In this document: positions 4,449 to 6,682 of the stretch, piece after piece
Layout: each line of letters begins with the position of its first letter
Numbering within the stretch: position 1 is the first letter of the stretch
From: Candidatus Delongbacteria bacterium
Lineage (GTDB): Bacteria > Bacteroidota > Bacteroidia > Bacteroidales > ML635J-15
Direction of reading: 5' to 3'
NCBI GenBank assembly: GCA_027858215.1
Contig: JAQIDD010000101.1
Coordinates: 1 to 6,682 of the forward strand
Length of the DNA: 6,682 nt
Program-made: the position numbers and the translations under genes
The notes under the pieces: generated by a model
What the model saw: the letters and a program-made list of their open reading frames with translations, nothing else
The model's database searches: none
Told to the model about the DNA's origin: nothing

Positions 4449-5657
4449 CTAAGATTGCATGCTGTCAGCAAACTGTTTTCCATACTCAACAAGTTCCTTT
4501 TTGTTGTCAGCATCGGGCCTGAATTTTATGGCCAGCGGTTCAAATGGTGTCTTCAGTTTTAGAGCGGACAACACAGGTTGAATTATTTTCACGCCTTCCC
4601 CGCTCCATCCGTAAGAACCAAAGGCTGCAGCTTGTTTACCTTTGTCACGCAACGGGTTAATGAGGGCAAACATCTTGTACACCGGCATCAAAACATTCTG
4701 ATTTATCGTTGGTGACCCGATAAGCAATGCATCTGCCTGTACAATGTTGCTGTCCAAATCGCCGGGGAGCATGTGCTCAATGTCTGCAATGTCAACTTCA
4801 ATATCACGGTCACGGATACCTTCTGCGATGCTTTCCGCCATCTCACCCGTGTAGCCATAAGCCGAAACATACGCAATCAGTACTTTTAGTGCTTTGTGTG
4901 CATTGGCATCCAGATAGGCTTGAGCCATGGCGGCGGATTTATCCACTTTATCCTGCCATTTATTTTTCAACACAGGGCCATGACCGGTAGCAATCATTTT
5001 GATATCCAGGGGCTTAATTTTATCAATGGCTTTCAGCATGAATTTACTGAATGGCTTCAAAATCACATCAAAATAATAATTGAAAGCATCCTCATAATCC
5101 GTTTGATTAACCTGACCGTCAATCATTTCATCCGAACAATAATGCGCACCGAAAGAATCACATGTAAACAAGATTCCGTCTTCTTCCAGCCATGTGTACA
5201 TGGTATCGGGCCAATGTAAATTGGGAGCACCAATGAATTTCAATGTTTTGTTACCCAGGTCAAGCGTATCCCCGTCTTTAACAACCTGGTATTTAAACTC
5301 CTCTCCTACAATCCCATGCAGGTATTTTATGGCCTGTCCTGTACCTACTACCGTAGCTTTGGGTGCCATTTTCAACACATGTTTCAACGATCCCGAGTGA
5401 TCCGGTTCGGTATGATTGAGCACAATAAATTCCAGGTCGGAAATATCGGTAACCTGCTCCAGCTTTGCTTTATACACATCCCAGAATTTTTCCTTCGCCG
5501 TTTCAATCAGCGTTTTTTTCTCTGCATTGATAAAATACGAATTGTAAGTGGTCCCATATTCCGTTGTCATCACCACATCAAAAGTTTCAATATCACGGTC
5601 AAGCACACCGATCCAGCTTACATCATCTGTTAAATTAAATACCTTTTTATCTTCCAT
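4449..5657 (-). CDS. fprA: FprA family A-type flavodiiron protein (O2/NO reductase)
   Basis: A 402-residue cytoplasmic flavodiiron protein that reduces oxygen to water and/or nitric oxide to nitrous oxide, protecting anaerobes. The N-terminal metallo-beta-lactamase-like domain (about 1-250) holds all diiron ligands: HTEPDH (His82, Glu84, Asp86, His87), His148 in LHWPDTMYTW, Asp167 in FTCDSFG, and His226 in ATGHGPVL. The C-terminal flavodoxin domain (about 257-400) has the FMN phosphate loop VSAYGYTGEMAE (264-275), GSPTINQN (314-321) and FGSYGWSGEG (346-355). No rubredoxin domain is attached, so this is class A and needs an external electron donor, normally rubredoxin; none is encoded in the window. 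I chose the ATG at 5657 because family proteins begin a few residues before the LTDDVSWIG segment. A TTG at 5687 would add ten atypical residues. It is transcribed divergently from hpt. O2 versus NO preference cannot be read from sequence. Confidence 0.95.
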   Translation of the reverse strand: MEDKKVFNLTDDVSWIGVLDRDIETFDVVMTTEYGTTYNSYFINAEKKTLIETAKEKFWDVYKAKLEQVTDISDLEFIVLNHTEPDHSGSLKHVLKMAPKATVVGTGQAIKYLHGIVGEEFKYQVVKDGDTLDLGNKTLKFIGAPNLHWPDTMYTWLEEDGILFTCDSFGAHYCSDEMIDGQVNQTDYEDAFNYYFDVILKPFSKFMLKAIDKIKPLDIKMIATGHGPVLKNKWQDKVDKSAAMAQAYLDANAHKALKVLIAYVSAYGYTGEMAESIAEGIRDRDIEVDIADIEHMLPGDLDSNIVQADALLIGSPTINQNVLMPVYKMFALINPLRDKGKQAAAFGSYGWSGEGVKIIQPVLSALKLKTPFEPLAIKFRPDADNKKELVEYGKQFADSMQS

Positions 5658-5776
5658 AACTGATCGCTTTTGTTTTTCTGTCAACAAGGTAATAACATTA
5701 TTTGTTCAATCCAACATTACACAGATTTTTCCTGTTCATTTATTAAATCTAATGAATGCTGTCCATATTTTTTGCT

Positions 5777-5799
5777 AAAAAGTGAAAGCACTTTTTTTT
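5777..5799 (+). terminator. Hairpin with T-run in the fprA-hpt divergent region
   Basis: AAAAAGTG (5777-5784) and CACTTTTT (5789-5796) form a perfect 8-bp stem with loop aaag. The T-tract continues to 5799, eight Ts in all. On the plus strand this has the form of an intrinsic terminator although no plus-strand gene ends upstream. It could block read-through into hpt, end a short unannotated transcript, or act in the opposite direction. It abuts the hpt promoter region. Confidence 0.45.
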
Positions 5800-5816
5800 A
5801 ATATTGCCTAAATGTT

Positions 5817-5824
5817 TATCTTCG
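5817..5824 (+). promoter_or_regulatory. Likely hpt promoter -7 element
   Basis: TATCTTCG matches the Bacteroidota -7 element TAnnTTTG with one substitution and lies 16 bases before the hpt ATG, implying a very short leader. The -33 TTTG is not evident; the matching position falls in the T-tract at 5792-5799. Confidence 0.45.
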
Positions 5825-5840
5825 TTGCAAAATATCTGAC

Positions 5841-6374
5841 ATGGAAAACATTCAAATACTGGACAAATCATTTAAGATTTATCTTACTGAAAAAGACATA
5901 ACTAACAGGGTTGCTGAATTGGCTCATCAAATCAACGTAACACACAAAGGCGAAGAAATTGTTGTGGTGGGGATACTCAACGGCTGTTTTATGTTTGCTT
6001 CGGATTTGTTTAAGCAACTGGATTTACAATGCAGAATATCTTTTCTTAAACTGGCTTCATACCAGGGAACACAAAGCACAGGAAAAATACGTCAGTTGAT
6101 TGGATTGAACGAAGACATCAAAGAAAAAACGGTAATCATACTTGAAGACATCATCGATACGGGAATTACGATGGAACATATCATCAATCAGCTAAATGCG
6201 TACAACCCGTCAGATATCAAAATTGCTACCTTGTTGTTCAAGCCGGAAGCATTTCAAAAAGATTTTCCCATTGATTACACAGGATTTGAGATACCGGATA
6301 AATTTATTGTGGGATACGGACTTGATTACAATGGCTTGGGACGCAACCTAAGGCAAATTTACCAAATAAAATAA
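5841..6374 (+). CDS. hpt: Hypoxanthine phosphoribosyltransferase
   Basis: A 177-residue cytoplasmic purine salvage enzyme that transfers phosphoribose from PRPP to hypoxanthine, usually also guanine, giving IMP or GMP. The type I phosphoribosyltransferase PRPP-binding motif is at 98-110, VIILEDIIDTGIT, with Glu102-Asp103 and the phosphate loop Asp106-Thr-Gly-Ile-Thr. The early loop VVVGILNGCFMFASDL (41-56) contacts pyrophosphate. The flexible loop region SYQGTQSTGK (73-82) contains the conserved Ser-Tyr. Lys134 in LLFKPEAF and the IPDKFIVGYGLDYNG segment (151-165) form the base pocket and distinguish HPRT from adenine and orotate relatives. Length is normal for bacterial HPRT. The start is preceded by a Bacteroidota-type promoter element and no Shine-Dalgarno. 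It is followed by adk, a neighbourhood I know from Bacteroidales genomes. Confidence 0.96.
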   Translation: MENIQILDKSFKIYLTEKDITNRVAELAHQINVTHKGEEIVVVGILNGCFMFASDLFKQLDLQCRISFLKLASYQGTQSTGKIRQLIGLNEDIKEKTVIILEDIIDTGITMEHIINQLNAYNPSDIKIATLLFKPEAFQKDFPIDYTGFEIPDKFIVGYGLDYNGLGRNLRQIYQIK

Positions 6375-6400
6375 TCATCTGTCCGGTGTCCAAATGATTA
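6372..6400. repeat. Inverted repeat at the hpt stop codon
   Basis: TAATCAT (6372-6378, beginning with the hpt stop codon) and ATGATTA (6394-6400) are perfect inverted repeats around a 15-base loop. No T-run follows, so it may be a weak 3'-end structure or a dyad binding site upstream of adk. Confidence 0.4.
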
Positions 6401-6412
6401 GTTACAAATTAT

Positions 6413-6444
6413 GTTGAATTGAAAGAAAATTATTATTATTTTTG
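6413..6444 (+). promoter_or_regulatory. Likely adk promoter (Bacteroidota type)
   Basis: TATTTTTG (6437-6444) matches the -7 consensus TAnnTTTG exactly. GTTG (6413-6416), one base from the -33 TTTG, is 20 bases upstream, within the usual spacing. Transcription would start near 6451-6453, about 18 bases before the adk ATG. This suggests adk can be expressed independently of hpt. Confidence 0.55.
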
Positions 6445-6469
6445 ACTAAAACGTAACAAGAAAACTACA

Positions 6470-6682
6470 ATGATAAACATTGCAATATTTGGACCTCCCG
6501 GAGCCGGCAAAGGGACACAGGCAAAAAAACTGGCAAAAAAATACAAACTGGTATATATCTCTACAGGCGATATCCTGCGTGAGGAAATCAAAGAAGGAAC
6601 CACACTGGGACATGAGGCCAAGGAAATCATTGACCGCGGCGAACTGGTTTCCGATGAAATCATTGTCCAGATCATTGAGGAA
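6470..6682 (+). CDS. adk: Adenylate kinase, 5' part (runs off the window)
   Basis: The first 71 residues of adenylate kinase, which interconverts ATP + AMP and 2 ADP in the cytoplasm. The N-terminus MINIAIFGPPGAGKGTQA contains the P-loop GPPGAGKGT (8-16). It is followed by YISTGDILREEI (29-40), where the Thr and Arg of TGD-x-L-R bind AMP. GELVSDEII (60-68) matches the family's G-x-L-V-x-D-E segment at the AMP site. The LID domain and the rest of the protein lie beyond the window end; family members are about 190-220 residues. The ATG at 6470 has no Shine-Dalgarno but follows a good Bacteroidota promoter. Nothing suggests a broken gene; it is cut only by the window edge. Confidence 0.95.
   Translation, partial: MINIAIFGPPGAGKGTQAKKLAKKYKLVYISTGDILREEIKEGTTLGHEAKEIIDRGELVSDEIIVQIIEE

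Noticed and set aside
5658..5687. Ten-residue N-terminal extension of fprA from a TTG
   Set aside because: The family normally starts just before the LTDDV-W-G segment, and an ATG at 5657 fits that; the extension begins with a rare start codon and has no ribosome binding site.
6436..6675. 79-residue minus-strand open frame
   Set aside because: It is antisense to adenylate kinase, whose P-loop and AMP-site motifs are clear.

Overview
The window looks like chromosomal DNA from an anaerobic or microaerophilic member of the Bacteroidota (Bacteroidales or a relative). The evidence is a Bacteroidales-style TonB with an acidic Gly/Asn-rich linker behind a complete ExbB-ExbD pair, the hpt-adk neighbourhood, TAnnTTTG-type promoter elements, and start codons that mostly lack a Shine-Dalgarno sequence. 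A flavodiiron protein and a NifX-like cofactor protein point to a low-oxygen lifestyle. This taxonomic call is inference from gene types; no marker gene was compared.

Region by region: (1) 1-1486, plus strand, is a small metal-cofactor-type cluster. It holds a DUF5320-type glycine-rich protein with a strong ribosome binding site and its own terminator. Then come three closely spaced genes: a DUF134 helix-turn-helix protein with a zinc ribbon, a NifX/NifB-type (PF02579) protein, and a second, very basic protein that shares the DUF5320-like N-terminal signature. (2) 1487-1752 is a convergent intergenic region with inverted repeats. (3) 1753-3649, minus strand, is an exbB-exbD-tonB operon for energising outer-membrane transport. 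(4) 3850-4227, minus strand, is an unrecognised, probably exported beta-rich protein whose 5' end looks damaged. Head-to-head with it, at 4229-4402 on the plus strand, is an orphan reading frame resembling a membrane-protein C-terminus. (5) 4449-5657, minus strand, is an FprA-type flavodiiron protein. (6) 5841-6374, plus strand, is hypoxanthine phosphoribosyltransferase, and from 6470 adenylate kinase runs off the window end. Both belong to purine nucleotide salvage and balance.

The most interesting parts are the DUF5320 / DUF134-zinc-ribbon / NifX-like / basic DUF5320-like cluster, a plausible self-contained metal-cluster handling unit of unknown substrate, and the odd head-to-head junction near 4205-4280. 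The rest is ordinary housekeeping and envelope-energisation genes. I saw no CRISPR array, tRNA, rRNA, transposase or attachment site.
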